NCBI GenBank assembly: GCA_903899015.1
Contig: CAIUHP010000113.1
Location: forward strand, 1-64,000
Length of the DNA stretch: 64,000 nucleotides
Origin: an uncultured Armatimonadota bacterium
GTDB lineage: Bacteria; Armatimonadota; Fimbriimonadia; Fimbriimonadales; Fimbriimonadaceae
Direction: 5' to 3'
Of the stretch, positions 49,098 to 58,226 are shown one piece after another. The notes beneath the pieces were generated by a model. The model saw nothing but the letters and a program-made list of their open reading frames with translations, ran no database searches and was not told where the DNA came from. The position numbers and the translations under genes are program-made. Each line of letters opens with the position of its first letter. The stretch's first letter is position 1.

Positions 49098-50969
49098 CTA
49101 GGCGTTGATCTGGATGACGTCTGCACTGAGTACAAACGGAGCCGTAGTCAAGCGAGGAGGAACAATCGCTCGTAGGATGGCTTTTACTGAATTGCCAGGA
49201 CCTACGAATCGAGTGGCTGCAAGGGTCGGGCTTCCCGTCAGACCTGCTTGGGCTGTGCTGAAGTTAGCTGCGTTTACCATGACCCACGTCCTACCGACGA
49301 AATCATAGAGGTACAGCTGACCAGTCACGCCTGCCATCGCTGAACCAGACGCTGTTGCGGTGATGGAGCTAATGGCACTATTCGCAAGAACGAAGTCGGC
49401 TTCGATTGAGACCGTTTGGCCAGCGGGAGTCAGAACGGACTTCGCTTTGTAAACTTTACTGTCTGCGATGGCGATATCGGTAACCGCACCGCTAACATAA
49501 GTGCCTTGATAGACCGAGACTGAAGATGCAGCCAACGGAGGTCCGACTGTAATAGTTACTGGCTTAGAAGCAAGTCCATTGCAGACAACTTCGATGATGC
49601 TCTTTCCAGTCTCGATTGACTTTGGAACTTGGAAGTTCGTCGAAACAACCTTTGAGCCAGTTTGAACGGCGTAAGTGCTTGGATTGAACGCTCGGCAATA
49701 GACAACCGTGCCGGACTTGGCATTGGTGATCCTAACCTGAGCATAGTTCGTGTAGTTCTGTTGGTCGTCTCCGTAAGCAGAAGCACCGGACATACCATTG
49801 AACTGCAAACCTGAGATAGCGTAAGAGGAACCAGGTACAACCGTCGAAGGCGATGCCGTGATTGATGGGTACCAAGATGGATCTGGGGTTCCCTTCGAAG
49901 TGTACAGGTACATGCTTGGGCTCTGATTCGTGTAGAGCAATTCACCTGTAGGCAACGTCAAGAAGTTACCGGTGAAGGAAGTGTCACCTGATGAAGTCGG
50001 AAGTCCGACAACCTGATTCAACTTCGTTCCATCCCACTCGAAGAAGACAACTCCGCTCTGCGCGAAGCCAGGGCTGGTTGCACAAATGACGTTACCGCTC
50101 GGCAGAAGACAGGCAGGAGCGTCTGCGCAGTCCAACTGACCAGCAGTTATAGATGGGAAGTCAGGTGCGGCTGACCAAGTGCCTGTCTTGGTGTTGTAAA
50201 CCGAGTTGTGCTGAGAACCACCGAAGCAGATAACCGTTCCATCTGGTCGCAAAACCATTGGACCGATTTCTTCGGTCTTGTCTTGAACGAGGTTATTGAT
50301 CGTGCTTCCACCCGCTCCCCACTGGAGCGTGGTCGAATTGAAAATTTCTGAGTTTGGCGTCTTCACTGCGTCGACAGTCAAAACATTGCCGTTTGGCAAC
50401 AATACCAATCCTTCTTCATCATTACCGTCGGCTTTACCGTTCGTAAAGGGCTGACCAAATGTGCTGGTTGCAGGATCGAAAATGACGCACTGATTAGATA
50501 GCGGATCCGCAATCAAAAGCTTGCCCTGCGGCAACATGATGCTGCCGGTGTCTCCCATCTGAGTCCATGCGGCGGGCGCGGTTAGCTGGGACCAAGTATC
50601 TCGCACCGGATCGTACATGTAACCGAGGTTCTGCCAATTGTTGTTGCCGAAGTTATACTCGCCGCCCATCGTGAAGACACGACCATCGGGGAGTACAGAA
50701 GATGCGTAGTAGAGAGGTCCGTAGCCAGGAGTCTTTGCTAATTGCTTCCAGGTTCCGTTTGAATAGCTTCCCTTCTTGTCGGGGGTTAATTTCCACCAAA
50801 CGTCGTTGTCTCCGTCTTGAACCATAACGGTGCCGTCAGTGAGAAGGGTCGGGTTGTACGCCGAGATGCTTGGCGTATTGTTGAGCGGGGTCCACGTTTG
50901 AGAAAACGCTGCCGCAGACATCAAGGTGAGACATGAGACTATCAGTCCGGCACTTATATTACGATTCAA
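49098..50969 (-). CDS. Exported Kelch/galactose-oxidase-like beta-propeller protein
   Basis: Signal peptide; repeated 'LPDGRVFTMGGEY', 'LLPNGNVLTVDAVK', 'LRPDGTVICFGGSQ', 'LLPSGNVICATS'; Ig-like module 'ISGLQFNGMSGASAYGDDQQNYTNYAQVRITN'. Confidence 0.82.
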   Translation of the reverse strand: MNRNISAGLIVSCLTLMSAAAFSQTWTPLNNTPSISAYNPTLLTDGTVMVQDGDNDVWWKLTPDKKGSYSNGTWKQLAKTPGYGPLYYASSVLPDGRVFTMGGEYNFGNNNWQNLGYMYDPVRDTWSQLTAPAAWTQMGDTGSIMLPQGKLLIADPLSNQCVIFDPATSTFGQPFTNGKADGNDEEGLVLLPNGNVLTVDAVKTPNSEIFNSTTLQWGAGGSTINNLVQDKTEEIGPMVLRPDGTVICFGGSQHNSVYNTKTGTWSAAPDFPSITAGQLDCADAPACLLPSGNVICATSPGFAQSGVVFFEWDGTKLNQVVGLPTSSGDTSFTGNFLTLPTGELLYTNQSPSMYLYTSKGTPDPSWYPSITASPSTVVPGSSYAISGLQFNGMSGASAYGDDQQNYTNYAQVRITNAKSGTVVYCRAFNPSTYAVQTGSKVVSTNFQVPKSIETGKSIIEVVCNGLASKPVTITVGPPLAASSVSVYQGTYVSGAVTDIAIADSKVYKAKSVLTPAGQTVSIEADFVLANSAISSITATASGSAMAGVTGQLYLYDFVGRTWVMVNAANFSTAQAGLTGSPTLAATRFVGPGNSVKAILRAIVPPRLTTAPFVLSADVIQINA

Positions 50970-51196
50970 TTACGATCCTCCATAAACACTTGGCACAATT
51001 TATAATTTCGAGGGAAAGACGGGAGCAACCTAAAATGGTCGAGCCATATAATACGATAATTCACTCTATGCGGGTGTTAGAATTCCTTCAAGACGATCGC
51101 CCAGCAAAACTACTGGCAACATACTCGTGCCATAAAGGGCCCTAACATCACAGATTAACGACTCAAATTACTGAAAATTCGTTCGCCGCATTAGTT

Positions 51197-51394
51197 TCAT
51201 TGAGAAGCTTCGACGACAAGTTTTACAAATCTTCCGTGAGATGGAGAAATAATGTCACCGGGATAGAGTTTGCGACCCCGTCGAATCTCCACTTCGTCGT
51301 TTACCAAGACCACGCCCGTGCTCAAGACATCCCTTACATGAGCACCTGATTCGACGAGCCCCAGCGCTTTAATTAGCTGCCCGAGCGTAATCAT
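51197..51394 (-). CDS. S4 domain RNA-binding protein (YaaA-like)
   Basis: 'ITLGQLIKALGLVESGAHVRDVLSTGVVLVNDEVEIRRGRKLYPGDII'. ORF opens at 51442. Confidence 0.85.
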   Translation of the reverse strand: MITLGQLIKALGLVESGAHVRDVLSTGVVLVNDEVEIRRGRKLYPGDIISPSHGRFVKLVVEASQ

Positions 51395-51432
51395 TTCACT
51401 CCACAGGAAGAATAATTCGGTGCTGTGATCGT

Positions 51433-51666
51433 ATGTGCTCATTGGCGAAAATTCCAGATATATTCATTTTGACTAACTTGGAGGGCGATACATTCAAATC
51501 AACACTTGTCGAAGCACCGCCTGATTTTATAGACGCAGACACAAAAACTGTCCTCCTAACGTGTGCCCATATGTGGGTGACTCGTAAGTTCGAAAATTGG
51601 ACCGTACACTCAATGCGCAGAGATGGCAGTTTGAGAATAGATAAAGGATCGATGGTTTGTTTCTGA
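51433..51666 (+). CDS. Hypothetical small protein
   Basis: 77-aa ORF only; no recognised motif or clear RBS. Confidence 0.25.
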   Translation: MCSLAKIPDIFILTNLEGDTFKSTLVEAPPDFIDADTKTVLLTCAHMWVTRKFENWTVHSMRRDGSLRIDKGSMVCF

Positions 51667-51733
51667 AATGCCGGTTCACCAAATAGAGTTGATTCCGTTC
51701 AGAATAAAGACCCCGTAACTACTTGGATCGAAA

Positions 51734-54382
51734 TTGACAGATTCACACCGGTTTATATACAACGAGGGCTACGAATGGCTCACAAACTCCGATGCGGTCG
51801 AAACGTTTGTTAGCCGTCTCACGTCGCCGATTGGTACGTCATCCGATATAACCTTTGATCAAGCAATGCAGGCTCTGATAGCTGCTCAAGAATCAAAAAA
51901 TGAGATTGCAGAGGCCGTATTACGACGCGGTTTGTGCGAATGGCTCCGGGAGTCGGGAAAGCTCATCGAAGCCATTGATTACGGTCAAATTGCCCTCGAA
52001 ATCTTTGACAAGCATTCAGCCTTTGTAGAAAAGACGCGCGTACTTCTCAGTCTTGCCGGGTGCCGGATTCACATTGGAGACCAAGCGGGGGCATTCGCGC
52101 ACCTTGCGGAAGCAGAAAGTATTGCTCGAACCTATGGTCCAAGATCCCAACTCGCCCAAGTCTTAGTTTCCATGGGCGCCTACTATGGGAGAGTTAAGGC
52201 GGCAGAAAAATCCCTCGAATACTCGCTCCTGGTGGAAGAAGAATTTTCTGACACCCTCCAGACTGCAAAGCGAATCAACATCCTCAACAATATCGGCGGT
52301 AGCTTAAACGACCTACAGCGCTTTGACGAAGCTCTGCCATACATTGAAAAAGGTCTCCAGTTAGTTGACCAAATTGACGACCTGCTACCAAAAGCTTTTC
52401 TCCTCGGAAACAAAGCTGTCGTTTTGAGCCGGGCAAAGAAAATTCAAGAGATAACGGACATCATCGGTCAAGTTGAATCTATCTCTCAGCGCACAGGAAA
52501 ACCATTTGTGTACGTAGCTCTCATGGAAGAGTTGGGAGTTTCCTATCTGAGTACGGGCTACTTAGATGACGCAATCGAATGCTTGATTCAAGGCAAGCGA
52601 TTGGCTGAGCAATATTCGTTTCGAACTCAATTACGCAATTCCAGCAAGCATCTCGCTCGCGCCTATGAGCTGTCTGGCGAACCCCAAAAGGCCCTCAAAG
52701 AGTTACATGATGCTTTGGAAATCGCGGAAGAATCGTTGAATCACGATGTCGATGTCGCGATTAAGAATGCTCTTTTACGACAGGATGCCGATTTCGCAAA
52801 ACGCCAATCTGAGTTGATGCGAGTTGCAAAGGAAGAGGCAGAAAGTGCCAGCCGAGCAAAGACAGAGTTTCTTGCCAACATAAGCCATGAAATCAGGACT
52901 CCTCTAAACGGTGTTCTTGGTATGACTTCACTTCTGTTAGACACCAACCTCTTGCCGGACCAACGGGAATATGCGAACTTGATTCGGGTGTCAGGAGATG
53001 CCCTACTTGGCGTAATCGGCAATGTGCTCGATATTTCAAAAATCGAAGCTGGCAAGTTAAGCTTCGAGAGCAAAGAACTCGATTTTATTGAACTCTGTGA
53101 CGATGTAATTTCAGCCCTGGCAGTTCGTGCTCATGAAAAAGATGTCGAACTTTCAGTTGTAGCGCCTCCCAACTTCCCTGCGATGGTGAAAGGAGACGGC
53201 AACCGCATTCGACAAATTCTCATCAACTTGATCGGTAATGCGACGAAATTTACGGAAGCCGGGGAAATTTCAGTCGAGCTTTCCTCAACTCAAGAAGCAG
53301 AAGACAAAATTCGGATTAATGTCCAAGTTACCGACACCGGAATAGGCATCCCTGAGCACCAACTTCAATCAATTTTCGAAAGCTTTACTCAAGCAGATGG
53401 TTCGACAAGTAGGCGATTTGGAGGATCAGGCTTAGGTTTAGCGATTAGCAAGAAGCTTGTTGAGATGATGGGTGGCACCATCGGTGTCACGAGTAAGGAG
53501 AACATTGGAAGTACATTTTGGTTTGAGATCCTCCTCGAAAAAGGTGTAAAACGATCGCGACACGTGTGGTTCCGAGATGCGTCCGATAAGCAGGTGGCGA
53601 TTGTCAGTTCCCGCCCTCGGACCATCGAAGTGCTTAGAAATGGACTCGATGGCATCGGAATTCAATTCGAGACATATCATGAAGTTGGCGAACTCAAAAA
53701 AGTTCCCGATTTGATCATTCTTGATCTTGCCACCCAAGAGTCAGAGTGGATTGAAACTATCCATCAAACCCGAGCACGGCTTGATAAATCTGATCTTCCG
53801 TTTATTGCTCTCACCATGATTGGCAGTAAGTACACGGAGCTATCGGGCAACGTTGCTCCCCACGTAACGCTTATGCTCAAACCCGTTCGCCGACGGAATC
53901 TCAGGTTGGCGGTTGGAGAGTTGCTCAACTTAAAATCCGTTCACTCCGGCCCCGAGCGGCGCAGCGAAAAACCATCTTTCCATCAACTCCGGGTCCTTGT
54001 GGCTGAGGACAATCTCGTCAATCAATTAGTGGCCGAAGCTTTATTAAAAGGTTTGGACTGCGAAGTAACGGTAGCCAATAATGGAGTAGAAGCCGTCGAA
54101 AAATTTAGAGATGAAATATACGATTTCGTCTTTATGGACTGCCAAATGCCAGTAATGGATGGATACCAAGCAACTATCAAGATGAGGCGGATGGAAGCTC
54201 TATCCAAACGTCGAATTCCAATCGTCGCGATGACAGCAAATGCTTCGGAAGCTGATCGTGATGCTTGCATCGCTTGCGGGATGGATGATTTCCTTCCAAA
54301 GCCAATTTCGGAAACCGACCTTATCGAATCTTTGCGGCGCAACCTTATGATTGGAACACTCATGAGATCGCGCATTCGATAG
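51734..54382 (+). CDS. Hybrid histidine kinase: TPR-like sensor, HisKA/HATPase_c, degenerate receiver, C-terminal receiver
   Basis: '[25 protein letters not shown]' H-box, '[17 protein letters not shown]' N-box, '[19 protein letters not shown]', receiver '[11 protein letters not shown]...[14 protein letters not shown]...FLPKPI'; N-terminal helical repeats; TTG start. Confidence 0.92.
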   Translation: MTDSHRFIYNEGYEWLTNSDAVETFVSRLTSPIGTSSDITFDQAMQALIAAQESKNEIAEAVLRRGLCEWLRESGKLIEAIDYGQIALEIFDKHSAFVEKTRVLLSLAGCRIHIGDQAGAFAHLAEAESIARTYGPRSQLAQVLVSMGAYYGRVKAAEKSLEYSLLVEEEFSDTLQTAKRINILNNIGGSLNDLQRFDEALPYIEKGLQLVDQIDDLLPKAFLLGNKAVVLSRAKKIQEITDIIGQVESISQRTGKPFVYVALMEELGVSYLSTGYLDDAIECLIQGKRLAEQYSFRTQLRNSSKHLARAYELSGEPQKALKELHDALEIAEESLNHDVDVAIKNALLRQDADFAKRQSELMRVAKEEAESASRAKTEFLANISHEIRTPLNGVLGMTSLLLDTNLLPDQREYANLIRVSGDALLGVIGNVLDISKIEAGKLSFESKELDFIELCDDVISALAVRAHEKDVELSVVAPPNFPAMVKGDGNRIRQILINLIGNATKFTEAGEISVELSSTQEAEDKIRINVQVTDTGIGIPEHQLQSIFESFTQADGSTSRRFGGSGLGLAISKKLVEMMGGTIGVTSKENIGSTFWFEILLEKGVKRSRHVWFRDASDKQVAIVSSRPRTIEVLRNGLDGIGIQFETYHEVGELKKVPDLIILDLATQESEWIETIHQTRARLDKSDLPFIALTMIGSKYTELSGNVAPHVTLMLKPVRRRNLRLAVGELLNLKSVHSGPERRSEKPSFHQLRVLVAEDNLVNQLVAEALLKGLDCEVTVANNGVEAVEKFRDEIYDFVFMDCQMPVMDGYQATIKMRRMEALSKRRIPIVAMTANASEADRDACIACGMDDFLPKPISETDLIESLRRNLMIGTLMRSRIR

Positions 54383-54429
54383 AACGCCGGTGGACGCACT
54401 TATACAGCAAGTTCAACCGTCCATCATAG

Positions 54430-56412
54430 GTGCTTCTTCCAGCCCTCGCATTAGTGTTTAGCTTGAATTCTCCGAGCGTCACGCTCACTTTGCCCGCTAC
54501 ATCTGTTCCAAGAGTTTTTGAGAATCTCTCGCGAGTAACGGGCTCGAGAATTGTTGCGAGTGAAATATTTCGAGACGAAGTTTTGGTTATCCATTTGGTG
54601 GATGCGCCTTTGGATGAAACGCTGACACATATCGCCAAGGTATTGGTCGGCAAATGGACGATCGCGAAAGACGGAGCCAGGATGTTAGTTGCAGATACAG
54701 TCGCGAGCCGCAACCAGAAAGCCAAAGCTGACGCCGAGCAAAGGAAAATACTTTCCAACGCACTCGACCGGTTACAAAAAAGTGTCGGAGCACAGCCTTC
54801 GGAACTGGATCAGAAGGCGATCTTTGACTACCGGCAAAAGCTTCATGCTGCACAATCTCGTCAAGAAGCAGCCGAAGTAAATCACGATTATCGAGCGGCA
54901 TCGCTTACATCTGAAGTATTGAAGATGTCACCTGGTAGTCGCGCAGTTTCTCGCTTGGTTCTGAGTTTAGGTTTTAACGCGCTCAACGAAATGGTCAACG
55001 ATCAAGTTTTGGTTTGGAGCGAAAATCCAACTTCCGTTCAGCGAGCGATGCCAGAAAGCAGTAGTTCTATTCTGGCCCGGTATCGAAGGGAATTAGGACT
55101 GCTGAATCCAAATCTGGACTCTCATAGAGTCAAATTGCAGGTCACAAAATGGGAAGTTACAAATTGCTTCAATGTGGAACTGATCAATCAGGACTCATCG
55201 GGGAAAATCGTCGACCGAGCCGGATTATCGTTGAGAGATGACATTGCAGAGAAGCGTTATGCAAGTAGCACTTGGCAACAGGCTAAACCTAATCTGGGCG
55301 AGGCAAAACTTCAAGTTGAAACCGATAACTTGGAAGTTCGAGTCGCGCTTACTCCGATCTCAAAAAACCCTCACCACGAAGACTTTCTACAAAAGTGGAA
55401 GTCAAAGCTCTTAGACCCGGTTCTCTTTGAACCGATTCAAAACCACACTTGTGCGAATCTCCTCGCATTAGCCAAAACTCTCCACAAGAACCTTATCGGC
55501 ACAGCGACCGATCTGTTGGACATCGATTACTGGGAAGACGACATGCTACCTCCAAGCCAATTCTTACGAAAGCATGGCGAAACAATTGATCAGGCCCATA
55601 GTGGATGGCTCGTCGTCAAAAACAATCAGGCTTGGGAACGAGTATCTCGAACCCAAGGGCGCAATTTAATTAATAGCGCGATCATTCAAGGAGGTCTGAG
55701 TCTAGACGATGCGGCTCAGTGGACTGCCATAAATCCGAGTCGGTATCCCTTCCTAAACTGGGTGGGGGACTATCTTCGGGCAATGTTGACAGGCGGTGGA
55801 CCATATAGCCCGCTTGCACTTCTTCTCAACGAGCAGCCACTTCGGTTATGGAGCAGCCTTGGCCCCGGAACGCGCTCAGTGTTAAGGCAATTTGGGACTG
55901 TTCCGCTTTCAAACCTTAATCCCGAAGCTCGTCAGCAAGTCTCAGAAAATGTGTATTGGTTCGGCGGTCTCGACGGTGAGGACATCGATCCAACCGACAA
56001 ACTGCCAAACGGCGTACACGAAGGCACATTGACCCTAACCACCCATGAGATACCAGTAATATTAGGATGGTCTTCGAGAGAGGGACAAAACCACATCAAG
56101 ATGCCGATTGATGCGTCGCACTTCGGACATGCTCTTTCAAAAGGCAGCACGTATTGGGAATTCCCTCCAGAATACTACCGATCTTGGGACCGGTTTTTAG
56201 TGGGAGTTAATCGCGCTTATGAGCTACATTTCCTGTTCCAACGGGGATCGATTCCCATGACAATCAAGTTATCTGAAACGTTCTTCGACCCCAAAAAACA
56301 ACCTATAAGCCGCCTGCCAGATGAAATTCAAGCCCAGGTCGATTCCGCTCGCGCGGAAGCAGATTCAGAGAAGAAGCCCATTCAAGGTAAGGTTGTGGTC
56401 CCACCAACTTAA
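54430..56412 (+). CDS. Hypothetical exported protein with N-terminal STN/secretin-like segment
   Basis: GTG start; 'VTLTLPATSVPRVFENLSRVTGSRIVASEIFRDEVLVIHLVDAPLDETLTHIAKVL'; 660 aa. Confidence 0.6.
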   Translation: MLLPALALVFSLNSPSVTLTLPATSVPRVFENLSRVTGSRIVASEIFRDEVLVIHLVDAPLDETLTHIAKVLVGKWTIAKDGARMLVADTVASRNQKAKADAEQRKILSNALDRLQKSVGAQPSELDQKAIFDYRQKLHAAQSRQEAAEVNHDYRAASLTSEVLKMSPGSRAVSRLVLSLGFNALNEMVNDQVLVWSENPTSVQRAMPESSSSILARYRRELGLLNPNLDSHRVKLQVTKWEVTNCFNVELINQDSSGKIVDRAGLSLRDDIAEKRYASSTWQQAKPNLGEAKLQVETDNLEVRVALTPISKNPHHEDFLQKWKSKLLDPVLFEPIQNHTCANLLALAKTLHKNLIGTATDLLDIDYWEDDMLPPSQFLRKHGETIDQAHSGWLVVKNNQAWERVSRTQGRNLINSAIIQGGLSLDDAAQWTAINPSRYPFLNWVGDYLRAMLTGGGPYSPLALLLNEQPLRLWSSLGPGTRSVLRQFGTVPLSNLNPEARQQVSENVYWFGGLDGEDIDPTDKLPNGVHEGTLTLTTHEIPVILGWSSREGQNHIKMPIDASHFGHALSKGSTYWEFPPEYYRSWDRFLVGVNRAYELHFLFQRGSIPMTIKLSETFFDPKKQPISRLPDEIQAQVDSARAEADSEKKPIQGKVVVPPT

Positions 56413-57410
56413 GGTTGTGCGGATTGATTCCAAGTTCGAAGAAGCTCGATTTCGCGCTCAGCTTTTAGTCCGGCTCTCCATGAGTGATCCGCTGATCGAG
56501 TCTTTGCATAGGCTAACGTGTCCTTCGTTGTCATTTCGAGAGATCGAATGGTCAGCCCAGTCGCAAGCGCTCGATCAATTGAAGCTCGCATCATCGATTT
56601 TTCGCTGACGTCCCCCCCGAGATAAAGCGGCAAATCCATCCATGCGCCTACGCCATTTTTCGCGAGAAATTCATGAGAAACAGGAACGCAAACGGCATTT
56701 GGGTTTACAGCATCCCGAATCATTTCTAGTGCGTGGTTCAACATGTAAGCTTCTTCTGGCGCAGCTAGGTTGAACGTTCCGCCAACTTTGTTGGTTACTG
56801 AACGTACGATCCATGCAGCAAGATCTCGCACATCAATTACTTGAAGGGGTTGATCAACCGCATCTGGGACGAGCACTTCCCCACCCCGATCGAACCGGAC
56901 CGGCCAGTATGTAAACCTATCAGAAGCATCATCCGGGCCAACGATCAAACCAGGTCGAACAATCAAAGCCCGATTTTTAAATCCGTTTGTTACTTCCTGC
57001 TCGCAGAGCGCTTTTAAGGGGCCATAGGTTTCCCCGGTCACTTGCTCAACGGTGGGATCCTCCATCGTCAGAACAGGGTCCCCTTCTTCAACCTTTGGCT
57101 TGTCCGAAGTCTTGTAAACCGATACGGAAGATACAAACGTGTAATGATCGACCGAGGCCGATAATGCCTCGACTGAGGCTTTCACAACCCGAGGGACATA
57201 ACCGCAAGTGTCGATCACCGCATCCCATCGACGACCCTGCAGCCGATCAAGTTCGCCGTCGCGATTTCCATGAATCTGTTCGATATCTGGGAAAGTTGCA
57301 GGTCGGCTCGTTCCACGGTTGAACAGCGTAACTTCATGTCCTTGTGCCAGAGCGGCTAGCACAACATGCTTGCCAACGAAAACGGTCCCACCTAAGATTA
57401 GTAACTTCAC
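56409..57410 (-). CDS. NAD-dependent epimerase/dehydratase (SDR-e)
   Basis: 'MKLLILGGTVFVGKHVVLAALAQGHEVTLFNRGTSRP', 'AVIDTCGYVPRVV', 'YTFVSSVSVYK'. Confidence 0.9.
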   Translation of the reverse strand: MKLLILGGTVFVGKHVVLAALAQGHEVTLFNRGTSRPATFPDIEQIHGNRDGELDRLQGRRWDAVIDTCGYVPRVVKASVEALSASVDHYTFVSSVSVYKTSDKPKVEEGDPVLTMEDPTVEQVTGETYGPLKALCEQEVTNGFKNRALIVRPGLIVGPDDASDRFTYWPVRFDRGGEVLVPDAVDQPLQVIDVRDLAAWIVRSVTNKVGGTFNLAAPEEAYMLNHALEMIRDAVNPNAVCVPVSHEFLAKNGVGAWMDLPLYLGGDVSEKSMMRASIDRALATGLTIRSLEMTTKDTLAYAKTRSADHSWRAGLKAEREIELLRTWNQSAQP

Positions 57411-57460
57411 CCAATTGCTCCTTTAGCGCCTTTCCGATCGATCATCCAACTTCGTACGTA

Positions 57461-58147
57461 CTACGCGAATTCCTCCGAATTTGCACCCTGAGAAATGTGT
57501 ACGATCACGATGCTCCACGCCGCTTCTGCAAGCTGAGCGGTTAGGAATTGAAGATTAACTGGCAGACAGTAGATCGCTGAGACGACCGGGATCCATATCA
57601 TCCAGTTAGGCAGAAGCACCTTGATGTATCGGTCCCAATATCCTCCACCAGAAAATGCTTCGCACATTTTTGTCCATGAAAATCCAACGTCCTTCCAGGT
57701 AAAGGCGACAACGGTGGTGGATACGGCGATAAGGGGACAAAACACTCCCATATCTGAGGCTGTCTTCTTCAGAATCGTGAGCGGCTCATGTCCCATTCCG
57801 TAAATGCGTCCAAAGAACGTATAGAGAATGTCAACCGAAAAACCCATGAAAGCGAAGTAGAGAGATACGCATGCCACCTCTTGCCAAGTTTGCTTTTTCG
57901 ATCCATTGCCTGTAACCCACTTCACGAATTCAGGAATAATCCCTCCCGCGAAGGCACCTGCTAGTGCGGCAAATGGCAGTCCGCCCTTTGCCTTGAAATC
58001 GGCGAGTTCAGAACACCAAGATTGCAACCCTCGAGATTGGTAATAGATTGCTACCAGCGCGACTGCCCCAAGTTGGATGAGGAGCATCGGTTTCCAGTTT
58101 GCAAATACGGCACGGACCGCTGGCTTTACATGTTCTACTAAGGTCAT
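57461..58147 (-). CDS. Hypothetical membrane protein
   Basis: 228 aa with several hydrophobic segments. Confidence 0.6.
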   Translation of the reverse strand: MTLVEHVKPAVRAVFANWKPMLLIQLGAVALVAIYYQSRGLQSWCSELADFKAKGGLPFAALAGAFAGGIIPEFVKWVTGNGSKKQTWQEVACVSLYFAFMGFSVDILYTFFGRIYGMGHEPLTILKKTASDMGVFCPLIAVSTTVVAFTWKDVGFSWTKMCEAFSGGGYWDRYIKVLLPNWMIWIPVVSAIYCLPVNLQFLTAQLAEAAWSIVIVHISQGANSEEFA

Positions 58148-58226
58148 TAGAAACTAGGCGAAGCAAGAGTCTATCTCACTTCGCCTACGTCTTAGCTTTC
58201 TTACTCGGTTTTCAAAAAATCAACGT

